Positions 25,244-35,258 of a stretch of DNA of 64,000 bases are shown here, in pieces. The stretch's first letter is position 1. Every line of letters begins with the position of its first letter. The position numbers and the translations under genes are program-made. This stretch comes from Pseudomonadota bacterium (GTDB taxonomy: Bacteria > Pseudomonadota > Gammaproteobacteria > Burkholderiales > Thiobacillaceae). The stretch covers positions 1-64,000 of the forward strand of contig JAURYL010000087.1 of NCBI GenBank assembly GCA_030653935.1, written 5' to 3'. The notes under the pieces were generated by a model. That model was not told the origin of the DNA and searched no databases. It worked only from the letters and a program-made list of their open reading frames with translations.

Positions 25244-26277
25244 GCGAACAGGGCGTCCACGAATTCGTTGACGCGGAACGGTTGCAGATCATCCAGGCCT
25301 TCACCGACGCCGATGAAGCGCACCGGCACCGGCTGCTTTTTCGCCAGCGCCGCGATGACACCGCCCTTGGCGGTGCCGTCCAGCTTGGTCATGACCAGGC
25401 CGGTCAAACCCAACGCCTCGTCGAAGGCTTTAACCTGCGCCAATGCGTTCTGGCCGATATTGGCATCCAGCACCAACAATATTTCGTGCGGGGCACCGGC
25501 GTCCGCTTTCTGGATGACCCGTTTGACCTTGCGAATCTCTTCCATCAGGTGCAACTGGGTGGGCAGGCGGCCGGCGGTATCGGCCAGCACCACGTCGATG
25601 CCGCGCGCGCGCGCCGACTGGATGGCATCGAAGATCACGGCGGCGGCGTCGCCGGCCTGCGAGGAAACCACTTCCACGTTGTTGCGTCTGCCCCACTCGG
25701 CCAGTTGCTCGCGCGCGGCGGCGCGGAAGGTATCGCCGGCGGCCAGCAGCACACTCTTGCCCTCGGCCTGGAAACGCCGCGCCAACTTGCCGATAGTGGT
25801 GGTCTTGCCGGCGCCGTTGACCCCGGCGAGCATGATCACGAAAGGTTTGCCGCCGACCAGTTCAAGCGGGTGCTCCAGCGGCCTGAGCAGATCGGAGAGT
25901 TCCGCCTTGAGCGCGTCCTTGAGCTGGCTCGCGTCGGTGAGACGCTCGCGTTTGATCCGACGACGCAGCATCTCGATCAGATGTTGCGTCGCCTCGACGC
26001 CGACATCGGCGGTCAGCAATACGCTTTCCAGTTCCTCGAACAGCGCCTCGTCGATCTTGGCGCCAACGCCGAACAGGCCGGCGACCTGGCTGGTGAAACT
26101 GCCGCGGGTACGCGCCAGGCCGGATTTCAGTCGTTGCGCCCAAGACAGTTTGGGCTTGGGCGCGACTTCCGGGGCTGGCGCCGGTTCGAGTTCGGGTTCG
26201 ACCGCGCGTGCGGCCTCCGGTGCCGCCTCGGAGGCGGCGTCAGGTGGTGACTTTCTGGATTTTAAGAAACCAAACAC
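25240..26277 (-). CDS. ftsY: Signal recognition particle receptor FtsY
   Basis: A 345-residue SRP-type GTPase that docks SRP-ribosome complexes to the membrane. A short acidic, Pro/Ala-rich A domain (about residues 10-45) precedes the N domain. The G domain has GVNGAGKTTT (near 150), DTAGRLPT, TKLDGTAKGG and the closing GVGEGLDDLQPF. It is divergent from the M16 peptidase genes. Confidence 0.98.
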   Translation of the reverse strand: MFGFLKSRKSPPDAASEAAPEAARAVEPELEPAPAPEVAPKPKLSWAQRLKSGLARTRGSFTSQVAGLFGVGAKIDEALFEELESVLLTADVGVEATQHLIEMLRRRIKRERLTDASQLKDALKAELSDLLRPLEHPLELVGGKPFVIMLAGVNGAGKTTTIGKLARRFQAEGKSVLLAAGDTFRAAAREQLAEWGRRNNVEVVSSQAGDAAAVIFDAIQSARARGIDVVLADTAGRLPTQLHLMEEIRKVKRVIQKADAGAPHEILLVLDANIGQNALAQVKAFDEALGLTGLVMTKLDGTAKGGVIAALAKKQPVPVRFIGVGEGLDDLQPFRVNEFVDALFA

Positions 26278-26359
26278 GGGGAATGAGCGTCAGAGGCTGC
26301 GTTGAAAGCCCGGAAATTCTATCATGCGACCCCTCACGCCCCTCCTTGGACAGCCCCCC

Positions 26360-27715
26360 ATGAAGCGATTGTTATTTGTCCTGAGTATTGCCGTCACAAC
26401 CGTGGCCCACGCCGAGATCGTCGAGCGCACGCTCGACAACGGCATGCGCGTCATCATCAAGACCGACCGCCGCGCGCCCGTGGCCGTTTCGCAAGTCTGG
26501 TACCGCGCCGGCAGCACCGATGAGTTCAACGGCAGCACCGGCGTCGCGCATGTGCTTGAGCACATGATGTTCAAGGGCACCCACGAGGTGCCGGCCGGCG
26601 AATTCTCCCGCCGCATCGCGGCCGCCGGCGGCCGCGAGAACGCCTTCACCTCGCGCGACCACACCGCTTATTTCCAGACCCTGCAAAAGGATCGCCTGGA
26701 ACTGGCGCTGAAGCTGGAAGCCGACCGCATGGCGAATCTCAACCTTTCCGCCGATGAGTTCGCCAAGGAAATCCAGGTGGTGATGGAAGAACGGCGGCTA
26801 CGCACCGAAGACAACCCGCAGGCGCGGTTGTACGAAGGCCTGATGGCCACGGTGTTCCAGGCGCACCCCTACCGGCGCCCGATCATCGGCTGGATGGATG
26901 ACCTGAAGAACATGCACGTGGACGACGCGCGCGACTGGTATCAACGCTGGTACGCCCCCAACAATGCCACCCTGGTGGTGGCGGGCGATGTCGACCCCGC
27001 CCGGGTGCTCGCCTGGGCCGAACAATATTTCGGGCCGATCAGCGCCCGCGACCTGCCGCAACGCAAACCGCAGAACGAACCCGAGCAGAACGGCGTGCGA
27101 CAGGTGGTGGTGAAGGCCCCGGCCAAGCTGCCGGTGATCGCCCTGGCCTGGCACGCGCCGAGGCTGCTGGACCCGGAGACGGATAGCGACCCCTATGCCC
27201 TGGAAATCCTCGCCGGGGTACTCGACGGCCACGCCTCAGCGCGCTTGAACCAATCCCTGGTGCGGGAACAGCAACTGGCCACCGAGGCCAGCGCCGGCTA
27301 TGACGGTGTCTCTCGCGGCCCCGCCCTGTTCATGGTCGATGCCACACCCGCCGAGGGCCATACGGTGGCGGCGGTGGAGGCGGCATTGAAACAGGAAATC
27401 GCCCGCATCGTGCGGGACGGCGTCGGCGAACAGGAACTCGCGCGGGTCAAGGCGCAGGTACTGGCCAGCCAGGTCTATCAACAGGATTCCCTGTTCTACC
27501 AGGCCATGCTGATCGGCGAGTGGACCACCGCCGGCCTCGACTACCGCGCGCGCGACACTCGCTTCCGCAAGCTGAAGGAAGTCACCCCCGAGCAGGTACG
27601 CGAAGTGGCGGCCAAATATCTGGTCGACGACCACCTCACCGTGGCGCGACTCGACCCGCAACCGATGGACACCAAACCGGCCCGCCGTGGCTTCGGAGGC
27701 CGCCATGATTTCTGA
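26360..27715 (+). CDS. M16 family zinc metallopeptidase
   Basis: A 451-residue pitrilysin-type protease. A signal peptide (MKRLLFVLSIAVTTVAHA) sends it to the periplasm. The inverted zinc motif HVLEH is at residues 64-68 and the distal ligand Glu follows about 75 residues later in ALKLEADRM. A C-terminal M16 inactive domain follows. I start at 26360, where the signal begins. It forms an operon with a motif-lacking partner, the usual two-subunit arrangement of bacterial M16B enzymes. Confidence 0.95.
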   Translation: MKRLLFVLSIAVTTVAHAEIVERTLDNGMRVIIKTDRRAPVAVSQVWYRAGSTDEFNGSTGVAHVLEHMMFKGTHEVPAGEFSRRIAAAGGRENAFTSRDHTAYFQTLQKDRLELALKLEADRMANLNLSADEFAKEIQVVMEERRLRTEDNPQARLYEGLMATVFQAHPYRRPIIGWMDDLKNMHVDDARDWYQRWYAPNNATLVVAGDVDPARVLAWAEQYFGPISARDLPQRKPQNEPEQNGVRQVVVKAPAKLPVIALAWHAPRLLDPETDSDPYALEILAGVLDGHASARLNQSLVREQQLATEASAGYDGVSRGPALFMVDATPAEGHTVAAVEAALKQEIARIVRDGVGEQELARVKAQVLASQVYQQDSLFYQAMLIGEWTTAGLDYRARDTRFRKLKEVTPEQVREVAAKYLVDDHLTVARLDPQPMDTKPARRGFGGRHDF

Positions 27716-29027
27716 TCGCATCCTTGTTTTCCTGACCACCCTGGCCCTGGCGCCGACCGCGCTCGCCGGTCTCGACATCCAGCACTGGAGCACGCCTCAG
27801 GGCGCGCGCGTCTACTTTGTGGAAAACCACGAACTGCCGATGCTCGACGTCAGCGTCGATTTCGCGGCCGGTAGCGCCCGCGACCCGCGCGCGAAATCCG
27901 GCCTCGCCAGCCTCACCCGCCAGTTGATGTCGCTGGGCGCGGGCAAATACGAAGAACGCGACATCGCGGAAAAGATGGCCGATGTCGGCGCCAACCTGGG
28001 CGGCCGCTTCGACGCCGACCGTGCCGGCTTCCAGGTACGCACCCTCTCGGGCAAGGTGGAGCGCGAGCAGGCCATCGACGTGCTCGGCGCCATCCTGGCG
28101 ACGCCGCGTTTCGACGCCGGCATCCTGACGCGGGAAAAAGCGCGCGTCATCGCCGGCCTGCAAGAGTCCGAAACCCGCCCCGACTACCTCGGCGCCAAGG
28201 CCTTCCAGGCCGCGATCTACGGCGACCATCCTTATGCGCTCAATGAGGGCGGCGAAGTGGCGACGGTGGCGAAAATCGACCGCGACGATCTGCGCGCCTT
28301 CCATCGCGACCACTACCGCGCGCGCAACATGAGCATCGCCGTGATGGGCGATATCAGCCGCGCGGAAGCGGAAGCCCTGGCGGAGAAACTCGCCTCCGGC
28401 CTCCCCCCGGGTGAGGCGCCCGCCCCCATCCCCCCGGTCAAACCGGTGGAACAGGGCAAGCGCCAGGTCATCCCCCACCACGCCACGCAAAGTCATTTGT
28501 TCATGGGCCTGCCCGGCCTGCTGCGTGAGGACCCGGACTACTTCCCGCTGTATGTCGGCAACTACGTCCTCGGCGGTGGTGGCTTCGACTCGCGCCTGAC
28601 CAAGGCCATCCGCGACAAGAAGGGCCTGGCCTACAGCGTCTACAGCTACTTCATGCCGATGCGCGAACTGGGCCCCTTCCAGATCGGCCTGCAAACCCGG
28701 CGCGAAGCGACCGACGACGCGGTGGCTTCCGCCCGCGCCGAACTGGAACGCTATCTTCAGGAAGGGCCGACTGAGGCCGAACTGACCCAGGCGAAGAACA
28801 ACATCGTCGGCGGCTTTCCCATGCGCATCGACAGCAACAGGAAAATTCTCGAATACCTGGCCGTGATCGGCTTCTACCGTCTGCCGCTGGACTGGCTCGA
28901 CACCTACACCCCCCAGGTGGAGGCGGTGAGCCGTGACGACATCCTGCGCGCCTTCCGCGCGCGGCTGCGACCAGAGGCGATGGACACGGTGATCGTGGGT
29001 GGGCAGCTTGAAAGCCCGCCCAAGTAA
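27705..29027 (+). CDS. M16 family peptidase-like subunit lacking the zinc motif
   Basis: A 440-residue paralogue with a signal peptide (MISDRILVFLTTLALAPTALA). At the place where the active partner has HxxEH this one reads SGLASLTRQLM, so it cannot bind zinc there and is probably the non-catalytic substrate-binding subunit. It has GGEF/R-Y type features of the C-terminal M16 domain (KKGLAYSVYSYF). The start overlaps the previous gene by 11 nt and has GGAGG upstream. Confidence 0.94.
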   Translation: MISDRILVFLTTLALAPTALAGLDIQHWSTPQGARVYFVENHELPMLDVSVDFAAGSARDPRAKSGLASLTRQLMSLGAGKYEERDIAEKMADVGANLGGRFDADRAGFQVRTLSGKVEREQAIDVLGAILATPRFDAGILTREKARVIAGLQESETRPDYLGAKAFQAAIYGDHPYALNEGGEVATVAKIDRDDLRAFHRDHYRARNMSIAVMGDISRAEAEALAEKLASGLPPGEAPAPIPPVKPVEQGKRQVIPHHATQSHLFMGLPGLLREDPDYFPLYVGNYVLGGGGFDSRLTKAIRDKKGLAYSVYSYFMPMRELGPFQIGLQTRREATDDAVASARAELERYLQEGPTEAELTQAKNNIVGGFPMRIDSNRKILEYLAVIGFYRLPLDWLDTYTPQVEAVSRDDILRAFRARLRPEAMDTVIVGGQLESPPK

Positions 29028-29549
29028 CACGGTTCGCATCATCGGCGGCGAATACCGCCGCCGCGTCCTGCGCTTTCCCGACCTGCCCGGCCTGCGGCCG
29101 ACGCCGGATCGGGTGCGGGAAACCCTGTTCAACTGGCTCGGCCAGCGCCTAAACGGCCTGGTCTGCCTGGACGCCTTCGCCGGCAGCGGCGCCCTCGGTT
29201 TCGAGGCCGCCTCACGCGGCGCCGCGCGCGTGGTGATGCTGGAACAGGAGCGCGAGGCACATGCGTCGCTGCTGGAAAACGCGCGGGTACTGGCGCTGAC
29301 CGGCGTCGACATCCTGCGCCGCGATGCGCATGCCTACCTCTCGGCATCGAGCGACATTTACGACCTGATCTTTCTCGATCCGCCCTTCAGCGGCAATTTG
29401 TTGTCGACGATCCTGCCGCTCGCGGCGACACGCCTGGCACCTGACGGTAGAATCTACGCCGAATCGCCCAGCCCCCTGGCGCCGGAAGGCATGACCGTAT
29501 TGCGCCAGGGTCGGGCGGGACTCTCCCATTTCTGCTTGCTGGAGCTTGC

Positions 29550-29553
<4 letters not shown>
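28999..29553 (+). CDS. rsmD: 16S rRNA (guanine(966)-N(2))-methyltransferase
   Basis: A 184-residue SAM methyltransferase with [15 protein letters not shown] at the N terminus, the SAM loop [15 protein letters not shown] and the catalytic motif [12 protein letters not shown]. It modifies G966 of 16S rRNA. The start is uncertain: GTG at 28999 or TTG at 29008, both inside the end of the preceding gene. It is followed with overlap by coaD, a widespread pairing. Confidence 0.94.
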
Positions 29554-30300
<747 letters not shown>

Positions 30301-30320
30301 TATCTTGACCGCGGTCGGGA

Positions 30321-30345
30321 AGCGCGGCCTGGCCGCGCTTTTTTT
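30321..30345 (+). terminator. Rho-independent terminator after the ferredoxin gene
   Basis: AGCGCGGCC-T-GGCCGCGCT, a 9-bp perfect palindrome (a few inner pairs would open to form the loop), followed by six T residues. It ends the M16-M16-rsmD-coaD-ferredoxin unit. Confidence 0.88.
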
Positions 30346-30374
30346 CGCCTGTCGGGCTTACCTCTCCGCCATCG

Positions 30375-31946
30375 TTACCTCGCCCCCGTCGGCACCACGA
30401 CCTCTTCCATCTGGAAACGGTAAACATCGACACTGGGGGTCGACTCCAGGCGCTTCTCGATTTTGATCGTGTGCTTGCCCTGGGCGGTACGCGCCTCGAC
30501 CGTGACATCCGGAGCGAAAGCGCTGGGCAGGGAAAGCAGCATCGGCGCCTGGCGGGTTACCGGGTTGGGCAACAGCAACAATCCCGGCCATTGCCGACCA
30601 TTGTCGATACGGCGTAATTGCACGGCGTCAGCCTGCGGCGCCAGAAGCTGCACGCCGAAATAAACCTCGCCCGCCGCCGGAATGCGGAACCAGCGCACCA
30701 GGCCGATGCTCCAGAAGGCATCGCCCTGGCGAATCCCGACCACATCGCCGACACGTACCTGCAAACCGGGGCCACTGTGGCGCAGCGACAGGCCGCCCAT
30801 GCTGTCGTTCACGGTCTTGCAGCGCAGGCGGATGGGGGCGGGATCATGGCCGGAACTGCCATAGACGATGGCATCCTTGGAGACCGGGGGGGAAATCAAG
30901 GTATGCACCGACTTGAAACCCAGGCAGACCTCGAACTCCCGCCCACCCTGATGCCTGCGGCGTTGCGCCATGCGTTGCAGCGACGCGCCCCAGTTGAGCT
31001 TGAGGCGGCGCAACATGGTGGCATAGGCGGGGTCGCGCGCGGCATCGGGAAGCCCGAGTTTCTCGGCATCTTCATGACCACGCAGATGCGCGCCGACCAG
31101 CGCCAGATGTTTCGCCAACTCGGTGGTAGTCAGCAATAGATCCCAACGCGGATTCATCGGATGCGGTTCGCGCGCGAGCGGCCTGGGGGGCGCGTCGGTA
31201 TTGACCTCAACCAGGAACAGTCCGGCGTTGCCCTTGATGGCTTCCTCGGCGGGATGCAAATTCGCCAGGTTGGCGTAGCGCGCGATGATGTCCTTGGCCC
31301 AGACCAGTTCACTTTGCGGGAAATGATAGGGGTCGGCCAGCGCCATCAATAGCGTGGCCAGGTAGATCTGCTCCAGCGACAGCATCTGTTTGCTGCCCTC
31401 GGGCACCACCCCGTGGAGGCCATTGCGTAGCGCGTAATTGTAGGTCTGATGCAAATCCACCCAGAGCCCGTGCGGGCAGGACTCATGGGTCTCGTAGCAG
31501 ACATCCAGCACCGCCTGCAAGGACAGCAGAATGCGTTGCAGGTAATGCGGCAGCGGCTGGCCACCAAACAAATGAAAACGCTTGTTCAACCAATCCAGCG
31601 TCAGGGTCTTGTAACAATCGGCGGTTTCAAGCAACAGGCGCTGCGCCAACTCGGCGTTACGCCGCTGTTTGGTCGGCAGGGGCAGGGGAACCGCGCCATA
31701 TTGTTCGCGCAGGGAACCGGCCACGTCCTCCACCACGGGATAAAGCTGCTCGATCACCTTGGCGCGCACGTCGTGGGAAACGTCGGCGCGATTGAGCGTC
31801 GCCAGGTAATCGGCCAACTCCTCCCCCGCCTCGGAAGGATTGGACATGGGCAGGCGCAGGAGCCAAGCATCAACTTGCTTGGATTTTGTCTCCAAGCTTA
31901 TAGTGCGCGCCGGCTCGCGAGCGGGCAGGACGTATCTGGGTTGCAT
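30375..31946 (-). CDS. Conserved hypothetical protein with a PilZ-like C-terminal region
   Basis: A 523-residue cytoplasmic protein without signal or TM segments. The first 330 residues are helical and resemble no family I can name with certainty. A beta-rich part around residues 385-470 contains RCKTVNDSMGGLSLR and VGDVVGIRQGD, the pattern of PilZ domains (D/NxSxxG), so it may bind cyclic di-GMP; the first Arg motif (RxxxR) is not clear. Start uncertain: ATG at 31946, or MSNPSEAGEE at 31847. Homologues in betaproteobacteria are often named cyclic-di-GMP-binding protein. Confidence 0.65.
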   Translation of the reverse strand: MQPRYVLPAREPARTISLETKSKQVDAWLLRLPMSNPSEAGEELADYLATLNRADVSHDVRAKVIEQLYPVVEDVAGSLREQYGAVPLPLPTKQRRNAELAQRLLLETADCYKTLTLDWLNKRFHLFGGQPLPHYLQRILLSLQAVLDVCYETHESCPHGLWVDLHQTYNYALRNGLHGVVPEGSKQMLSLEQIYLATLLMALADPYHFPQSELVWAKDIIARYANLANLHPAEEAIKGNAGLFLVEVNTDAPPRPLAREPHPMNPRWDLLLTTTELAKHLALVGAHLRGHEDAEKLGLPDAARDPAYATMLRRLKLNWGASLQRMAQRRRHQGGREFEVCLGFKSVHTLISPPVSKDAIVYGSSGHDPAPIRLRCKTVNDSMGGLSLRHSGPGLQVRVGDVVGIRQGDAFWSIGLVRWFRIPAAGEVYFGVQLLAPQADAVQLRRIDNGRQWPGLLLLPNPVTRQAPMLLSLPSAFAPDVTVEARTAQGKHTIKIEKRLESTPSVDVYRFQMEEVVVPTGAR

Positions 31947-32226
31947 GTGTTCCCGTTACTCCTACGAGGAATTCGACGCCGCCGTGTTGCGGAAGCCGCA
32001 AGCGCGTCGGACCGAGGCATTCTACCTTCGGGAAAATCACCCCGGAACGGCTATTTTCCCCAGCGGCCCGGAGAACGGCGAAGCATCTGATCGAAATAAC
32101 TCACGAGAGAACGCGGCGGCGCGGCCGTTTTCATATCGCCAACATGGACGTGTCGTATCCGCCCCACCCCTCTCCACTGAACCACTCGACGACCATCCGG
32201 TCTCAACCATTTTTCTGGACACGGCC
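31947..32226. other. 280-bp gap between divergent genes, possible SRAP-like remnant
   Basis: No complete gene is visible. On the plus strand an ATG at 31945 opens MCSRYSYEEFDAAV and later reads ENHPGTAIFPSG, which recalls the N terminus of SRAP/YedK peptidases (MCGRY ... NxAPGT). The rest of the domain is missing, and the frame runs on in line into the next gene. It may be a decayed fragment or chance. Confidence 0.3.
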
Positions 32227-32676
32227 ATGACCTCACGCCTCTCTCTCTTCATCCTGCTCCTCGCCGGTGCCGTCAGCGCCCACGCCTTCACTTTCACCGA
32301 CAGCAAGGGCAAGACCCAAAGCCTGGACCAATACAAGGGCAAGTGGGTGCTGGTGAACTTCTGGGCCACCTGGTGCCCGCCCTGCCTGGAAGAAATTCCC
32401 GACCTCGTCGCGCTGCACGACGACAAGAAGAACAATCTGGTGGTCATCGGCGTGGCGCTGGATTACCGCGACCCGAAGGAAGTGTTGCAGTTCTCCGACC
32501 AGATGATGATCTCCTACCCGATGGTGCTCGGCACCCACAAACTCGCTGCCCAGGTCGGCGCCATTCCCGGCCTGCCCACCACCTATCTGTTCAACCCGCA
32601 GGGCAAACAGGTCGCCTACAACGTCGGCGCCGTCACCCGCGACGCCATCGAACGCTACATCCGCAACAAGAAATAA
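32227..32676 (+). CDS. TlpA/ResA-like periplasmic thioredoxin-fold protein
   Basis: A 149-residue protein with a signal peptide (MTSRLSLFILLLAGAVSAHA) and a thioredoxin fold of the AhpC/TSA-redoxin type. The active site WATWCPPC has Cys50 and Cys53; the cis-Pro region is PGLPTTYLF. It probably reduces disulfides in the periplasm. It is the first of four genes (TlpA-like, CPFC thioredoxin, TolC-like, HlyD-like) with tight spacing. Confidence 0.92.
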   Translation: MTSRLSLFILLLAGAVSAHAFTFTDSKGKTQSLDQYKGKWVLVNFWATWCPPCLEEIPDLVALHDDKKNNLVVIGVALDYRDPKEVLQFSDQMMISYPMVLGTHKLAAQVGAIPGLPTTYLFNPQGKQVAYNVGAVTRDAIERYIRNKK

Positions 32677-32686
32677 GGACACCACC

Positions 32687-33202
32687 ATGCGTTGGCTCGC
32701 CCTTGCCCTCACGCTTGTTTTCGCCCTGCCCGCCCTGGCCGAAGTGCGCGATCCGCACAGCCACTTCTTCATGTCCAAGATGGGCGACTTCAAGGACGAA
32801 CTCGCCACCGCCAAGCAGGAAGGCAAACAGGGCGTGCTGATCATGTTCGAAATGGAAGAGTGCCCGTTCTGTTCGCGCATGAAGGGCACCGTGCTCAACC
32901 AGTCCGAAGTTCAGGACTGGTACCGCAAGCACTTCCTCATCTACACGATCGATGTCAAAGGCGGCACCGACATGACCGATTTCCAGGGCATCGCCACCAC
33001 CGAAAAAGCCTTCGCCCTGGCCAACCGCGCGCGCGCCACCCCCACCTTCCTGTTCTTCGACCTGGAAGGCAACGCCATCACCCGCTTCACCGGCGCCACC
33101 CAGACCACCGAGGAATTCCTGCTGCTCGGTCGTTACGTGGCGGAAGGCGCTTACAAGACCCTGGCGTTCAACGTCTACAAGAAACAGGCCGCCAAACCAT
33201 GA
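32687..33202 (+). CDS. Periplasmic thioredoxin-fold protein with CPFC motif
   Basis: A 171-residue protein with a signal peptide (MRWLALALTLVFALPALA) and a thioredoxin-like fold whose active site is EECPFC (Cys59, Cys62); cis-Pro in RATPTFLFF. It resembles SoxW/DsbD-gamma-like thioredoxins. It begins 10 nt after the previous gene and overlaps the TolC-like gene by 4 nt, so these four genes form one unit. Confidence 0.9.
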   Translation: MRWLALALTLVFALPALAEVRDPHSHFFMSKMGDFKDELATAKQEGKQGVLIMFEMEECPFCSRMKGTVLNQSEVQDWYRKHFLIYTIDVKGGTDMTDFQGIATTEKAFALANRARATPTFLFFDLEGNAITRFTGATQTTEEFLLLGRYVAEGAYKTLAFNVYKKQAAKP

Positions 33203-34479
33203 GACGCTGGCTGCTGATCCTGGCGGCCGCCACCAGTGGCGCCCTGGCCGCCGAATCGGCGCCGACCCTCACTCTGGAAGCCGTGCTGGCTCACGCCGAA
33301 GCGGCGCACCCCGACCTCGACCTCGCCCGCGCGCAACAGGCTGGCGCCCAGGCCGAGCAACAACTCGCCGCCAGCCTTTCCGACTTCCGCGTCAGCCTCG
33401 AAGGCACGCTGCGCACAGGGCGCAACCAGTTCTACAACGACCGTTTCCACCCCGACCACCAGGCCCGGCTCAGCGCCCGCAAGACCCTGTTCGATGCTGG
33501 CCGCCAGGACAGCAACCTGGCGGCCGCGCGCGACGAAGCCGGCGCCCGCGAACTGCAACTGCTCGACACCCGCGCCCAGCGCCGCCTCACCCTGATGGCG
33601 CGCTACTTCGACGCGCTCATCGCCGACCTGCAATACACCGCCGACACCGAATTCATGGCGACCGCCTACGTCTCCTGGGACAACGCCAAGGATCGCCAGG
33701 CCCTCGGCCAACTGGCGCAATGGGAGCTGGCCGAACTGGAATCGCGCTACCTCGACAGCCGCACCCGGCGCAACGACGTGCTGCGCAAACTGCGCGACAA
33801 GCGCATGCAGCTCGCCGCCGCCCTCAACCGCGCCGACACCGTTCGGGAAGACCTGGTCGACCCCAAACTCACCGGCAACGAACGTCCGCTGCCGGAACTG
33901 GCGCCGCTGCTCGACGCCATGTTCAGGCACAACCCGCGCCTGCAAGCCCAGAAACAACTGCTCACCGCCGCGCGCAGCCGTATCGAGGGGGTGCGCGCCG
34001 ACAACCGCCCCAGCATCGAATTCGAAGCCGAAGCTGCCGCCTGGAGCCGCGCCAGCAGCACCCGCGACGATGTCCGCGCCGGCCTCAACTTCGTCTGGCC
34101 GCTGTGGCAGGGCGGCCGCGTCGATGCCCGCATGGCGCGCGAACAAGCCAGCTTCATGGAACGCCAGGCGCAGCACGACAAACTGCAACAGGACCTGCGC
34201 CAGTCCCTGGCCGACACCTGGGAAGAAATCCACTACCTGCGCGACAGCGAGCGCAACAGCGGCGAAGCCAATGCGCTCTACCGCGACCTCGCCCTGGACA
34301 AAGCGCGCGCCGAATACGAACTGGAACTGAAAACCAACCTGGGCAGCAGCATGGCCGAAACCCAGAACGCCCGGCTGCGCAAACGCGCCGTCGAATACCG
34401 CCTGGCACTCGCCCTCGCGCGCCTGGAAGCCCTGCTGGGCACACCGCTGGACGCGGTGAAAGTGGAGAACACGAAATGA
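33199..34479 (+). CDS. TolC-family outer-membrane efflux protein
   Basis: A 426-residue protein with a signal peptide (MRRWLLILAAATSGALAA) and two halves of long helices with coiled-coil character typical of TolC/OEP proteins: LTLEAVLAHAEAAHPDLDLARAQQ at the start and LGSSMAETQNARLRKRAVEYRLALALARLEALLGTPL at the end. It begins with an ATGA overlap with the thioredoxin gene and ends with another to the HlyD-like gene. Confidence 0.9.
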   Translation: MRRWLLILAAATSGALAAESAPTLTLEAVLAHAEAAHPDLDLARAQQAGAQAEQQLAASLSDFRVSLEGTLRTGRNQFYNDRFHPDHQARLSARKTLFDAGRQDSNLAAARDEAGARELQLLDTRAQRRLTLMARYFDALIADLQYTADTEFMATAYVSWDNAKDRQALGQLAQWELAELESRYLDSRTRRNDVLRKLRDKRMQLAAALNRADTVREDLVDPKLTGNERPLPELAPLLDAMFRHNPRLQAQKQLLTAARSRIEGVRADNRPSIEFEAEAAAWSRASSTRDDVRAGLNFVWPLWQGGRVDARMAREQASFMERQAQHDKLQQDLRQSLADTWEEIHYLRDSERNSGEANALYRDLALDKARAEYELELKTNLGSSMAETQNARLRKRAVEYRLALALARLEALLGTPLDAVKVENTK

Positions 34480-35210
34480 TGCTACGCGCCCTGTTGCTGA
34501 CCCTGATCGCCGGCAACGCCCTCGCGGCTGATATTGCAGCCAGTCTCGACTGGTCCGGCCGCGTCAGCCTCACCCTACCGGTGGCCGGCGTGCTCGAACA
34601 AGTCAACGTCCAGGCCGGGCAGACAGTGAAGAAGGACGATCTGCTCGCCGCCCTCAACCCCATCCTGTTCAAGGCCGGCGTGGCGGAAACCCGCGCCGAC
34701 CTCGACCGACTCACCCAGGAAGAAGCCGACGCCACTCGCGACCTCGACCGGGTCACCGAGTTGTACGCCCGCACCGTTTCCTCCACCACCGAACTCGATG
34801 CCGCCAAGCTGCGCCACGCCCGCGCCCGCGCCGGCCTCGCCGCCGCCCAGGCGCGCATGGAAAAAGCCCGCCGCCTGCTCGCCGAATCGGAACTACGCGC
34901 CCCCTTCGACGCCGTCATCCTCGCCCGTCACGGCGAACCCGGCCTGGTCATCACCATCCCCTGCCAGCCCGCCGCCGTGGTCAGCATCGCCCGTGCCGAT
35001 GAATGGCTCGCCCGCGCCTCCATCGAAGCCGCCCAGGCCGCCAAACTGCGCCTCGGCGAAGAAGCCAGCGTGCAAGTTTCCGGCCAGACCAGCAAAGGCC
35101 ACATCCGCGCGATCACCACGCAAACAGAAGGCCGCGTCCTCCTCGATGTCGCGCTGCCGCGAGCGCCGGGAACCTGGGCGGGTCAGGCGGCAACGATCAG
35201 CCTGCCCTGA
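34476..35210 (+). CDS. HlyD/RND-type periplasmic adaptor protein
   Basis: A 244-residue membrane-fusion protein. After a signal peptide (MMLRALLLTLIAGNALA) comes a biotinyl-lipoyl half motif (GVLEQVNVQAGQTVKKDDLLAALNP), a helical hairpin (residues about 75-135), the second half motif (SELRAPFDAVILARHGEPG) and a beta-barrel domain. It is short for the family and lacks a long membrane-proximal domain. No ABC, RND or MFS inner-membrane partner lies nearby, so its pump is either elsewhere or absent. Confidence 0.88.
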   Translation: MMLRALLLTLIAGNALAADIAASLDWSGRVSLTLPVAGVLEQVNVQAGQTVKKDDLLAALNPILFKAGVAETRADLDRLTQEEADATRDLDRVTELYARTVSSTTELDAAKLRHARARAGLAAAQARMEKARRLLAESELRAPFDAVILARHGEPGLVITIPCQPAAVVSIARADEWLARASIEAAQAAKLRLGEEASVQVSGQTSKGHIRAITTQTEGRVLLDVALPRAPGTWAGQAATISLP

Positions 35211-35258
35211 GCACCCCCGCACCACGGCGCCGCGTGAGCGCCTTGGTGGCCGAGCGGA

